Assembly (NCBI GenBank): GCA_965652545.1
Contig: CBFGWV010000057.1
Span: 1 to 20,640, forward strand
Length of the DNA: 20,640 bases
Direction of reading: 5' to 3'
Source: CBFGWV01 sp965652545
GTDB lineage: Bacteria; Pseudomonadota; Gammaproteobacteria; Competibacterales; Competibacteraceae
Each line of letters begins with the position of its first letter. Positions within the stretch are counted from its first letter, which is position 1. Position numbers and translations under genes: made by a program. Positions 1-7,427 of the stretch are shown piece by piece. Under the pieces are notes generated by a model, which did not search any database, was not told where the DNA came from, and saw only the letters and a list, made by a program, of their open reading frames with translations.

Positions 1-154
1 AAATGCTCGATGGAGCACAAAGGCTACGCTTTGAACGATCCGAATTCACCTCCCCTACGGTGTCGCTGGGAGACGACCGCAAGCCAGCGACCTCCGGTGG
101 CGTAGGCGAGCCCAAAAGGGCGGTTCCGGGCCGAGAACCCATGTGGGCCGGCGA
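1..154. other. Left-edge non-coding stretch
   Basis: This is sequence beyond the stop codon of the DNA glycosylase gene. I see no convincing coding frame. The open frames here are Arg/Pro-rich shadows without family motifs. There is only a weak short palindrome around 110-121 (four-base arms GCCC/GGGC). Nothing here is a confident terminator or RNA gene. Confidence 0.4.
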
Positions 155-796
155 TCACCGACCGGGAACACGCCACAAGTACCACGCCGCCACCGTCCGG
201 TAAGGTCGCCACACGCTGCCGATCTCGGCCATCCGCCTGCGGTTCGGTGCGACGTCCAGCCCCTTCAAACGCCGGTACCCGTCCCGTACCCCGAAGTCGT
301 CCGCCGGCAGCACATCCAGCCGCCCGAGCGTGTAGATCAGCAGCATCTCCACCGTCCAACGCCCCACACCGGACAAACCGATCAGGCGCTGGACCAATGC
401 TTCATCGTCCAGCGCCAGCGCGTCCGCCCGGTTTGGTACCACGCCCGATAACACCGCCTGGGCGATGCCGCGGATCGTCACCAGCTTGCGCGCCGAAAAG
501 CCGCAGCCGCGCAACAACGCCTCGTCCGTCTCCAGGATCTGCCGGGGCGTGGGGAAGACGCCGCCGGGGTATAACCCCAGCAGCCGGCCGAGGATGGCAT
601 CGCCCGCCTTGGCGTGCAGCTGCTGGTAGGCGATTGCACGCACCAAGGCCTCGTACGGCTCGCGTGCCGGCTTGGGCGCGTGCCGGCACGGGCCGACGGC
701 GGCGATGTGCCGTGCCCAGTCGGCGTCCAGGCCGGCGAGAAACGCCGTCGCGTCATCGTAGGCCGTTGGTGTGTGGAGTGGATCGGTGTCGGTCAC
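155..796 (-). CDS. AlkA-type DNA-3-methyladenine glycosylase (HhH-GPD family)
   Basis: Base-excision repair enzyme predicted to remove alkylated purines (3-methyladenine type lesions) from DNA. The 213-residue product carries the helix-hairpin-helix signature LSGVGRWTVE at about residues 141-150. This is followed by the GPD part with LPADDFGVR at 163-171, where the Asp pair 166/167 sits at the catalytic Asp position of AlkA. It is shorter than E. coli AlkA (about 280) and lacks that protein's N-terminal domain, as is common in the 'DNA-3-methyladenine glycosylase 2' family. The start is GTG at 794-796, with a poor Shine-Dalgarno. It lies 11 bases after the amine oxidase stop, so the two are probably co-transcribed and coupled. 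No cysteine cluster for an iron-sulfur centre is present, which argues against Nth/MutY. Confidence 0.88.
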   Translation of the reverse strand: MTDTDPLHTPTAYDDATAFLAGLDADWARHIAAVGPCRHAPKPAREPYEALVRAIAYQQLHAKAGDAILGRLLGLYPGGVFPTPRQILETDEALLRGCGFSARKLVTIRGIAQAVLSGVVPNRADALALDDEALVQRLIGLSGVGRWTVEMLLIYTLGRLDVLPADDFGVRDGYRRLKGLDVAPNRRRMAEIGSVWRPYRTVAAWYLWRVPGR

Positions 797-807
797 GGTG
801 CCGTCGG

Positions 808-2100
808 CTATGGCCTGGGATTGGCGATGCTGTCCATCCCGTCACGTAAAGTCACCCCGGTTGTTGCGGCATGCATATCAGACTGTACGGCATCCGCCCA
901 ACGCGAGAATGCCCCCGCAGCACGCGCGGCTACGTCGGCATCGCTGCGGTCGGCATAGTGACGGTCGATCGCGTCGGCTGCGATCAACCCGGCCACCATG
1001 GGCACGCCGGTGCCGTCGGTGAGGTCCAACCACTCGCTCCAGCTTGGCGGCGCATCGAACCAATGCAGGTAGCCGCTGGGCGCCGTTGGCCACCAGCGTC
1101 TCGGGTATCGCAGCACCACTTTCTCGACCCGTCCCATGTCCAAGTGGGCGAGGGCGTTCCGGTGCCCCTCGGGCAGGCCCGGTGTGAAGCGCAGATGCTT
1201 GAGCACGCTCACCGGTACCGTGCAAATGCAGACGTCGGCCATCGTTCCATCGACGTCGACACCGTGCCGGTTCCAGGCGATACGGGTGACGGGGTGATTC
1301 AGGCGTATATCCAGCCCCTGGGCAGCGTCGTCGATCAATTGACGGTAGCCGCCGGGTAAGTAACGGTCACCGTTGCCGACACCCGGCTCATCCAGGGCAT
1401 CCGATGACAACTGCGCCAGCGGAAGCCCAGCCTCCAGGATCAGGTGGACATCGATGGCCAGTCGCGTGGCGCGGCGTGCATCGGGCGGTAGCGTATCCAG
1501 GTAACGGGCGACGGCCTCATGCAAGGGGCACCGCCGATCCACCGAGGAGCGAAGCGCGGCGTACGCTGCGCGGATATCCGGCAGCGGCCCGTCCGCGGCG
1601 GCGGCCAGCGGGCGGGTGAAGTCGGTTTCCACCATCGTGAGCCCCAACCGATCGGCACGGTGGGCGAGGCTGTTGCCGGCAAACTGCTGAAGCCAGGCGG
1701 CGCCGACATCCACCGGTGTGCCGTCCAGTAGCAGTGTGTGTGCCCGCCCGCCCAGGCGGTTCCGTGCCTCCAGGACCCTCACGGCCACGCCGTGCGTCCG
1801 GAGTCGGGACGCCGCCGCAAGACCGGCAAACCCTGCACCGATGACCAGTACGCGCCGTGCCCCCGTGGCCAATGCATGGTCGGCTGCCTTCAGACCGCTG
1901 TCCCAGGCGCCGTGTGTCATGCAAGGGGCCGCCGTGCTTGTCGCTTCCCCGGCCAGTACCAAGCGCCCGGCGATCGGCTGGCCCAGCGCGGCCCGATGCG
2001 CCAGGCGTCCGCCGGGCCGCAGCACGCTGTAGGCACCGCGGCTATACGGGTCGCTATACCAGCGGGTGACATGCCAGGCGCTGGGGATCCGCAGGTTCAT
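808..2100 (-). CDS. Flavin amine oxidase with circularly permuted FAD domain
   Basis: Predicted FAD-dependent amine oxidase (MAO/polyamine oxidase superfamily), about 430 residues from the ATG at 2098-2100. Domain order is abnormal. The block that normally ends these proteins comes first: a TRWYSDPYSRGAYS motif about 12 residues in, then GRLVLAGEATS and MTHGAWDSGLKAA. A short linker leads into RRVLVIGAGFAGL, the dinucleotide-binding motif that normally starts the family, then EARNRLGGRAHT and VGAAWLQ. The protein ends in the substrate-domain helix region with no second copy of the C-terminal block. All FAD-contact motifs are present once, so the enzyme could be active. An upstream ATG at 2160 adds 20 unconvincing residues; the longest frame (to 2379) would overlap the divergent hydrolase gene. 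Neither start has a good ribosome site. The frame is uninterrupted, so this is not a simple frameshift. Substrate unknown. Confidence 0.85.
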   Translation of the reverse strand: MNLRIPSAWHVTRWYSDPYSRGAYSVLRPGGRLAHRAALGQPIAGRLVLAGEATSTAAPCMTHGAWDSGLKAADHALATGARRVLVIGAGFAGLAAASRLRTHGVAVRVLEARNRLGGRAHTLLLDGTPVDVGAAWLQQFAGNSLAHRADRLGLTMVETDFTRPLAAAADGPLPDIRAAYAALRSSVDRRCPLHEAVARYLDTLPPDARRATRLAIDVHLILEAGLPLAQLSSDALDEPGVGNGDRYLPGGYRQLIDDAAQGLDIRLNHPVTRIAWNRHGVDVDGTMADVCICTVPVSVLKHLRFTPGLPEGHRNALAHLDMGRVEKVVLRYPRRWWPTAPSGYLHWFDAPPSWSEWLDLTDGTGVPMVAGLIAADAIDRHYADRSDADVAARAAGAFSRWADAVQSDMHAATTGVTLRDGMDSIANPRP

Positions 2101-2281
2101 GTATCGGCCGAACGGTTGATCTGGGTACCTGACGATAGCGCAACAGGTGAATCCGATCATTGTCGCGGCTTTCTTCACAGCCTTGCACGACGCTGTCGGC
2201 AAACCACGACGACGCACGTCCTTGGGGTGACTGCCGGCCACTTCCGGTTTCGGTGGGTACAGACAAGGGACGGATGCACTG

Positions 2282-3175
2282 ATGCGAGGATTCAAACTGA
2301 TCGCCATGCTCGCCACGCTGATGGCCAGCATGACCGGTAAAGCGGAAACGCCGGGCTGGCTGGGTGATGCCATGGCCATCGAGCCCGGCGACAGCGGGTA
2401 CGCGCCGGCCGGCGGTATCGATTACTACTACGAGGTCTACGGCCAGGGCGAGCCGCTATTGCTGTTGCACGGCGGCCTGGGGCTGGGGCGGATGTTCGGT
2501 CCGGTGCTGGAGCGGCTGGCCCAGACACGTCAGGTGATCGTGGTCGACCTGCAAGGGCACGGCCGTACGGCGGACGGGGAGCGGCCGATCCGCCTGGAGT
2601 CGATGGGCGACGATATGGCGGCGGTCGTTCATCACCTGGGTCATGCCGAGGTCGATGTCATGGGCTACTCCTTCGGTGCCGGTGTCGCCTTGCGCATGGC
2701 CGCGCAGCAGCCGACGAGTGTGCGCAAGCTGGTGTTGGTGTCCGCGCCGTTCGCACGCGAGGGCTGGTACCCCGAGATTATCGAAAGCATGGTCCAGCTC
2801 AATGGCCAGGCCGCGCCGCACATGGTGGAAACGCCGATGTACCAGTCCTACGCCGCCGTCGCGCCGCGACCGGAGGACTTCCCGCGGTTGCTGGACAAAA
2901 TGGGCGAGATGATGCGTATCGACTACGACTGGTCGGTGGACGTGGCCGCGCTCAATATGCCGGTGATGCTGGTCTACGGCGACGGCGATATGGTCCGCCC
3001 CGAGCACATCGTGCGGTTCTATCAATTGCTTGGCGGCGGCTTGAAGGACGCCGGCTGGCAGCGTGAGCACATGCCCGTCAACCGGCTGGCCATTCTGCCG
3101 AATCTCACCCACTACGAGATCGGTGCCGCCCCGGCCCTGGCCGAGACGGTATTGCCCTTCCTGGCAGGGTCATGA
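2282..3175 (+). CDS. Secreted alpha/beta hydrolase
   Basis: A 297-residue alpha/beta-hydrolase fold protein. A hydrophobic N-terminal segment (residues 5-17) ending near GKAE looks like a Sec signal peptide, so it probably acts in the periplasm or outside the cell. The core shows LLLHGGLGLG (60-69, oxyanion loop), the nucleophile elbow GYSFGAG (Ser130), the acid in VYGDGD (Asp234 or Asp236) and the base in LPNLTHYEI (His277). These form a complete Ser-Asp-His triad. The pattern fits esterases or haloperoxidase-like hydrolases, and the substrate cannot be told. The start ATG follows a purine-rich AAGGGACGG. It is divergent from the amine oxidase gene and convergent with the lipase-like gene, so it is probably a single-gene transcript. 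Confidence 0.85.
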   Translation: MRGFKLIAMLATLMASMTGKAETPGWLGDAMAIEPGDSGYAPAGGIDYYYEVYGQGEPLLLLHGGLGLGRMFGPVLERLAQTRQVIVVDLQGHGRTADGERPIRLESMGDDMAAVVHHLGHAEVDVMGYSFGAGVALRMAAQQPTSVRKLVLVSAPFAREGWYPEIIESMVQLNGQAAPHMVETPMYQSYAAVAPRPEDFPRLLDKMGEMMRIDYDWSVDVAALNMPVMLVYGDGDMVRPEHIVRFYQLLGGGLKDAGWQREHMPVNRLAILPNLTHYEIGAAPALAETVLPFLAGS

Positions 3176-3196
3176 TGCCACCAGGCGCTTGTCGGC

Positions 3197-3388
3197 TTAC
3201 TCGATGGGATCGCGATGCGGCGTGACGTAGCGCCCGATGGGCATCTCGCCGCGGAAGATGAGGCCCGGTTGTGCAGGTACTTGTCGCCGAGTCTGCGCGA
3301 TAGCGCGGGCTCGGCATCCGGGAGCACGGTCGGCAAAGCGGAACAGCCCGCAGTGGTTGAGCGGCCGCCTGCGGGTACGCGCAGAGCA
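3197..3388 (-). pseudogene. Possible remnant of a gene 3' end
   Basis: The gap between two convergent genes contains minus-strand stretches with coding-like, G/C-ending codons that switch frame. One frame ends in PGLIFRGEMPIGRYVTPHRD and a TAA at 3197-3199. About 20 codons upstream, a different frame reads VLPDAEPALSRRLGDKYL with equally good codon use. Further upstream the first frame is again better (LNHCGLFRFAD). This looks like a gene tail broken by two frameshifts. No start codon or family match is recognised. Chance in GC-rich DNA is a real alternative. Confidence 0.25.
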
Positions 3389-4243
3389 TCATGGCAGGAC
3401 GGCCCGCAGGTAGTTGACCGGGGCATGGTCGGCCAGATCGCGCACCACCACCGAGCCGATCTTCCACGCATGCTCGATCAGATAGCTCGAGCGTGCCCGC
3501 AACCGGTCACGGGTGATCAACGCCTCGCTGGGGTCCGGGTGCACCGTGCCGTCGCGGTCGATATACGTTGCCGGTGCGAAATGGGTGTAGCCGCCGATCG
3601 GGGGCGGCAGTTCGGTGACCACATCGCAACAATTGACGAGGCGGATGCGGTGCAGGTCGGACAAGGTGGCGATGAAGGCGCCGTCACCCACACGCGGACA
3701 GCCGAGGGTGACCAGTTGCGCCGGTCGCAGCACAGAGGCGGTCAACACCGCGAGCGCACCGCCGAGGCTGTGACCGGTGAGCGTGACCGCCTCCGACCCG
3801 ATGCGGTTGTCTGCCAGCCAGGCGGCGATGGCCGGCCGCACGGCGCGGGCGGCCCGGGCGAAGCCGGCATGCACGTTGCCGTCGGCTTCCGGCCACGGCA
3901 CGGTGTTGGCCTCGATATCCACCGCCAGGTCGGCTAAGCGGTCGGGCTGTGTGCCACGAAAGGCAATGATGGCCATGCCGTCGGCCGGGCGTAGCGCGGC
4001 GAATGCCCGCGGCCCCGCTGGCGGATCACCCAGCCCCTGCGGCGGATCGAAACCGACCCGCGCCAGCGCGTCGCTCAGGCGCGCCATCTGCGCCGGTGCC
4101 GTCTCCCAGCGGACGTACGCCAGGCGCGCGGCCTCTACGGCCAGGGTCAGGGCCGGATAGTCGTTGCCGGTCTGTAATACGGTTTCGCCCCGCTCCGGCT
4201 GGAGCAGGGCGGTTCGGCTGGCATCGTAGGCAATCATCGGCAT
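3389..4243 (-). CDS. Class 3 lipase-like alpha/beta hydrolase
   Basis: A 284-residue protein of the fungal-type lipase (class 3) family. It has IIAFRGTQ at about 92-99, the strand-loop typical for this family. The nucleophile elbow LTGHSLGGALA contains Ser159. The acid is probably Asp207 in NCCDVVTELPP, and the base His273 in DHAPVNYL. Predicted to hydrolyse lipid or ester substrates. No clear signal peptide is seen, so it may be cytosolic. I chose the ATG at 4241-4243 because GGGAGGGG lies just upstream; a further ATG at 4279 has no such site. It is divergent from the Dabb gene. A TATAGT box on the minus strand at 4278-4283 lies at a good distance to drive it. Confidence 0.85.
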   Translation of the reverse strand: MPMIAYDASRTALLQPERGETVLQTGNDYPALTLAVEAARLAYVRWETAPAQMARLSDALARVGFDPPQGLGDPPAGPRAFAALRPADGMAIIAFRGTQPDRLADLAVDIEANTVPWPEADGNVHAGFARAARAVRPAIAAWLADNRIGSEAVTLTGHSLGGALAVLTASVLRPAQLVTLGCPRVGDGAFIATLSDLHRIRLVNCCDVVTELPPPIGGYTHFAPATYIDRDGTVHPDPSEALITRDRLRARSSYLIEHAWKIGSVVVRDLADHAPVNYLRAVLP

Positions 4244-4277
4244 CGCCCCTCCCTGTACGCGGTTGCCGTGCGTATTC

Positions 4278-4283
4278 ACTATA
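4278..4283 (-). promoter_or_regulatory. Candidate -10 box for the lipase-like gene
   Basis: TATAGT on the minus strand would place transcription start near 4271 and give a leader of about 28 bases before the chosen ATG. No convincing -35 hexamer is present at 16-18 bases. Confidence 0.35.
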
Positions 4284-4368
4284 GACGGCCGCTACTTGCA
4301 ACGGCGTGAGCATTCGGGATAAGGATGCCGGGCTTACCAAACATGCTCACGCAAAGGACGTTTTGCCC

Positions 4369-4662
4369 ATGATCCGTCACATCGTGCTGTTCAGCGCCCG
4401 CGAGTCCAAGGACGTGCCGACCATCGTCGCAACGTTGTCCACGTTGGCCGATATCCCTCAGGCGCGCGTGCTGGAGGTCAGCGAAAACACCCGTCGCGAT
4501 CAACTGGCAAATGACTTCGATGTGGTGTTGTACGGCGAATTCGACGATGCCCAGGCGCTGGCGGCGTACAAGGCTGACGCGCGCTACCAGGCGGCCATCG
4601 AGGTGGTACGGCCGCTGCGCGAGCAGCGCGTGGCCGTGGATGTCGAGGCCGCCATTCGATGA
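4369..4662 (+). CDS. Dabb (stress-responsive alpha/beta barrel) domain protein
   Basis: A 97-residue single-domain protein beginning MIRHIVLFSARES, the usual opening of Dabb-family dimeric ferredoxin-like barrels. Later family features are visible: DFDVVLYGEFDDAQALAAY and the RYQAAIEVVRPL segment near the C terminus. Function in bacteria is mostly undefined; homologues include stress-induced proteins and small cyclases or decarboxylases. The start is the ATG at 4369, with AAAGGA about 10 bases upstream. A longer frame from 4306 adds non-conserved residues. The stop codon overlaps the start of the ATPase gene (ATGA at 4659-4662), so the pair is almost certainly translationally coupled. Confidence 0.85.
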   Translation: MIRHIVLFSARESKDVPTIVATLSTLADIPQARVLEVSENTRRDQLANDFDVVLYGEFDDAQALAAYKADARYQAAIEVVRPLREQRVAVDVEAAIR

Positions 4663-5822
4663 TCGACGCCCTGGCGGTGGCCGGTTACCGGTCGGTGCGG
4701 GATCTGGTCATCCCGGTCGGTCCGCTGACGGTCATTACCGGGGCCAACGGCAGCGGCAAGTCGAATCTCTACCGGGCGTTGCGCCTGTTGGCCGAGACGG
4801 CCGGTGGGCAGGTGAGCGCCAGCCTGGCGCGCGAGGGCGGGCTGGCCTCCGTGCTGTGGGCGGGGCCGGAGGGTTTCTCCCGCGGCATGCGTCGCGGCGA
4901 GGCGCCGGTGCAAGGCGGCCCGCGCCAGGGGCCGGTGCGGCTGTGCCTGGGGTTTGCCGGCGAGGGCATGGGTTATGCGGTGGATTTTGGTTTGCCGACG
5001 CCCTCGCAGTCGTTGTTCACCCTCGATCCGCAGATCAAGCGCGAGTGCCTGTGGTCGGGGCCGGTCTACCGGCCCGCGACCGTGCAAGTGGACCGTAACG
5101 GACCCTTGGTGCGCAGCCGCGGCAAGCGTGGGGCCTGGCAGGTCATCGCCAAGCACCTTGCTGCGCAGGACAGCATGCTGACCGAGGTCGCCGACCCGGC
5201 GACCGCGCCTGAGGTGCTGGCTTTGCGCGATCGCATCCGCTCCTGGCGGTTCTACGATCAATTCCGCGCCGATGCCGCGGCCCCAGCGCGGCGCAGCCAG
5301 ATCGGCACCCGCACCCCTGCGCTCAGCCACGATGGCGGGGACTTGGCCGCGGCCTGGCAGACCATCTGCGAGGTGGGCGAGGTCCAGTTACTGCAGGCGG
5401 CGGTGGAGGACGCCTTTCCCGGTGCAGCGGTCGAGGTGCGCGCCGTCGATGGGCGGTTCAGCCTGTTGTTCCACCAGGAGGGACTGCTGCGTCCGTTGGC
5501 GCAGGCCGAGCTGTCCGACGGCACGCTGCGCTACCTGTTGTGGATCGCCGCGCTGCTCTCGCCGCGGCCACCGGCCCTGATGGTGCTGAACGAACCGGAA
5601 ACCAGCCTGCATCCGGACCTGCTGCCGGCCCTCGGCCGTCTCATCGCCCAGGCCGCCACCCGCGCCCAGGTCTGGGTGATCTCCCACGCCCCGCGTCTGG
5701 TGGCGGCGCTGGAGCGCGACCCGTCATGCCAGTCCATCGTGCTGGAGAAGACCTTGGGTGAAACTGACGTGCCCGGCATCCGCGAACTCGACCGGCCGCC
5801 ATGGCAGTGGCCGGGGCGGTAG
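4659..5822 (+). CDS. AAA family ATPase (SMC/RecF/OLD-like)
   Basis: A 387-residue ABC-class ATPase with a head like SMC/RecF/OLD proteins. The N terminus IDALAVAGYRSVRDL leads into Walker A GANGSGKS (28-35). A signature-like ELSDGTLRYLLW lies at 284-295. Walker B is LMVLNEPETSLHPDLL, with Asn311 where many relatives have Asp, followed by the catalytic Glu312. An H-switch, VISHAPRLV, is at about 340-348. No TOPRIM nuclease domain follows, so it is not a full OLD nuclease. Such stand-alone ATPases are widespread and their role is uncertain (DNA-related or defence-related roles have been suggested). It overlaps the Dabb gene by four bases and is the last gene of that unit. Confidence 0.85.
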   Translation: MIDALAVAGYRSVRDLVIPVGPLTVITGANGSGKSNLYRALRLLAETAGGQVSASLAREGGLASVLWAGPEGFSRGMRRGEAPVQGGPRQGPVRLCLGFAGEGMGYAVDFGLPTPSQSLFTLDPQIKRECLWSGPVYRPATVQVDRNGPLVRSRGKRGAWQVIAKHLAAQDSMLTEVADPATAPEVLALRDRIRSWRFYDQFRADAAAPARRSQIGTRTPALSHDGGDLAAAWQTICEVGEVQLLQAAVEDAFPGAAVEVRAVDGRFSLLFHQEGLLRPLAQAELSDGTLRYLLWIAALLSPRPPALMVLNEPETSLHPDLLPALGRLIAQAATRAQVWVISHAPRLVAALERDPSCQSIVLEKTLGETDVPGIRELDRPPWQWPGR

Positions 5823-5837
5823 CAAGACGCGAACTAT

Positions 5838-5936
5838 GTAGGATGGGTTGAGCGAAGCGATACCCATCAGTCCAACGTCGATTCCGGCATCAAACCCATG
5901 CCAACGATGGGTATCGCTTCGCTCAGCCCATCCAAC
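5838..5936. repeat. Long inverted repeat between convergent genes (REP/MITE-like)
   Basis: Two 31-base arms at 5838-5868 and 5906-5936 are inverted copies with 29 of 31 positions matching. Each arm contains the GGGTATCGCTTCGCTCA type motif. The 37-base spacer is unremarkable. The element lies between the ATPase stop and the GFA gene stop, both transcribed towards it. It may act as a bidirectional terminator or RNA stabiliser. The motif resembles dispersed palindromic repeats I know from other gammaproteobacterial intergenic regions; no transposase is adjacent. Confidence 0.75.
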
Positions 5937-5954
5937 ATTGGCAAGGTGCCCGGT

Positions 5955-6368
5955 TCAGTCCGGGTCGTCGGTGTATGCGGGCAGGCCCGGGCCCAGGCTG
6001 GCCATCCAGGGCAGGCGTGACGCGGTCCAGATGTGGTGGGTGGGCGGCAGCATCTGCGGTTGATCCAGCGTACCTATGGTGATGTCGATGGTGTCGATGC
6101 GCTCGCCTTCGTTGAAGGTCAGCGGCGAGCCGCAATCGGGGCAGAAGGTACGCACCGCGTCGCCGGGGGTGAGGTAACGCCGCGGCGGCGCCGACAACCA
6201 CGTCAAATGGCTGGTCGGCACCGTGAACCAGGCCTGCACCGGCGCCCCGCTGGCGCGTCGGCACAGCGTGCAATGGCAGTACCCCGCATCCGCCGGCCCC
6301 GGTAGCACGCGGTAACGGACCTTGGCGCACAGGCAGCCGCCTTCCAGGGGAAACGGGATCCGGCTCAT
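5955..6368 (-). CDS. GFA family zinc protein (CENP-V/Gfa fold)
   Basis: A 137-residue member of the GFA (glutathione-dependent formaldehyde-activating enzyme-like, DUF636) family. The zinc-binding cysteines are all visible: GGCLCAKVRY (Cys12, Cys14), YCHCTLCRRASG (Cys31, Cys33, Cys36) and FCPDCGSPL (Cys76, Cys79). Length and layout are normal. Family members are named for possible glutathione-formaldehyde adduct formation, but for most, including this one, the substrate is unknown. Its ATG lies 10 bases after the aphA-like stop, with AAGGG upstream, so it is probably the last gene of the polyamine operon. A role against aldehydes from polyamine breakdown is only an inference from position. 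Confidence 0.88.
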   Translation of the reverse strand: MSRIPFPLEGGCLCAKVRYRVLPGPADAGYCHCTLCRRASGAPVQAWFTVPTSHLTWLSAPPRRYLTPGDAVRTFCPDCGSPLTFNEGERIDTIDITIGTLDQPQMLPPTHHIWTASRLPWMASLGPGLPAYTDDPD

Positions 6369-6378
6369 GGGCGTACCC

Positions 6379-7407
6379 TTATGCCCCTTCGAACCCGGTG
6401 AGCACGTTCACCGCGTTCACGCCGATGGCCTCCACCGCATAGCCACCTTCCATGACGAACAAGGTGGGCAGGCCGAGCTTGGCGATGGTCGCACCGATGA
6501 CCGGGTAGTCGTCGCAGTCCAGCTTGAAGCGCGAGATCGGGTCGCCCTTGTAGGTGTCCACGCCCAGCGAGACCACCAGTGCCTGGGCGCCAAAGCCGCG
6601 GATACGCGCGCAGGCGTCCTCCAGCGCCGCCAGCCAGGGTGCGAAGCCGGTGCCCCAGGGCAGGGGGTAGTTCTGATTGAAGCCGTTGCCGGCACCCTCG
6701 CCGGTTTCGTCGGCATAGCCGAGAAAGTACGGGAATTCCTGCCGCGGGTCGCCGTGGATGGAGGTGAAGAACACATCATCGCGGCCATAGAAAATGGTCT
6801 GCGTGCCATTGCCGTGGTGGTAGTCCACATCCAGCACCGCGACCTTCGCCAGCCCCCGGTCGCGCAGCGCCTGGGCGGCGATGGCGGCGTTGTTCAGAAA
6901 GCAGTATCCGCCGTAGTAGTCGCCCGCGGCATGATGGCCCGGCGGTCGGCACAGGCCGAAGACCACTCGCTCGCCGGCATCCAAGTGGTCCACGCCGGTG
7001 AGCGCGACGTCGGCCGAGGCGGTGGCCGCACGCCAGGTGCCGGCGGTGATGGGGCTGCCGGCATCGAAGGAGAAATACGACAGCTTGCCGTCGATGACCT
7101 CGGGCTCGCGGTTCTGCATACCGCGCACCGCCCAGTTCAGCGGCAGGGCGTCGTAGGCGCCGTGCTCGGCCACCCAGGCGTCCCAGGCGGTTTCCAAAAA
7201 GGTGAGGAAGTTGTCCGCATGCACCCGCGCCAGCGGCTCGCGCCCGTGGGCGGTGGGCGCCAGAATCTCGCCCAGGCCCACGGCCTTGACCCGATCCAGC
7301 ACCATGTCGGCACGCTGCGGGCGCTCGTGGCAGGGTACGAGCTTTCCGTCGTTGAGTTCGGCCTTGCCGTCTTGCAGGCGGTGGTCTTCGGAGTAAATGG
7401 TTTTCAC
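6379..7407 (-). CDS. aphA: Acetylpolyamine amidohydrolase (HDAC-fold deacetylase)
   Basis: Zinc-dependent deacetylase of the histone deacetylase/acetylpolyamine amidohydrolase superfamily. It is predicted to release acetate from N-acetylputrescine, -cadaverine or -spermidine. The 342-residue length matches Mycoplana APAH. The key residues fall at the same numbers: His158/His159 in RPPGHHA, zinc ligands Asp195 and His197 in VLDVDYHHGNGTQ, Asp284 in SLGVDTYKGDP, and Tyr323 in MEGGYAV. The start is GTG at 7405-7407 with AAGGA eight bases upstream. A neighbouring polyamine transporter and N-carbamoylputrescine amidase support a polyamine substrate over a protein substrate. A strong stem-loop separates it from the upstream binding-protein gene and may lower or stabilise its message. 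Confidence 0.9.
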   Translation of the reverse strand: MKTIYSEDHRLQDGKAELNDGKLVPCHERPQRADMVLDRVKAVGLGEILAPTAHGREPLARVHADNFLTFLETAWDAWVAEHGAYDALPLNWAVRGMQNREPEVIDGKLSYFSFDAGSPITAGTWRAATASADVALTGVDHLDAGERVVFGLCRPPGHHAAGDYYGGYCFLNNAAIAAQALRDRGLAKVAVLDVDYHHGNGTQTIFYGRDDVFFTSIHGDPRQEFPYFLGYADETGEGAGNGFNQNYPLPWGTGFAPWLAALEDACARIRGFGAQALVVSLGVDTYKGDPISRFKLDCDDYPVIGATIAKLGLPTLFVMEGGYAVEAIGVNAVNVLTGFEGA

Positions 7408-7427
7408 GTTCGGTCCTTGGAGAGAAC

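Noticed and set aside
2100..2379. Extending the amine oxidase to the earliest in-frame start at 2379
   Set aside because: This would overlap the start and signal peptide of the divergent hydrolase gene, and the added residues look like non-coding translation.
3197..3391. Read-through of the lipase-like gene stop into an in-frame 63-codon extension
   Set aside because: The TGA follows a natural family C terminus (HAPVNYLRAVLP). The extension starts with low-quality codons and there is no sign of a selenocysteine element.
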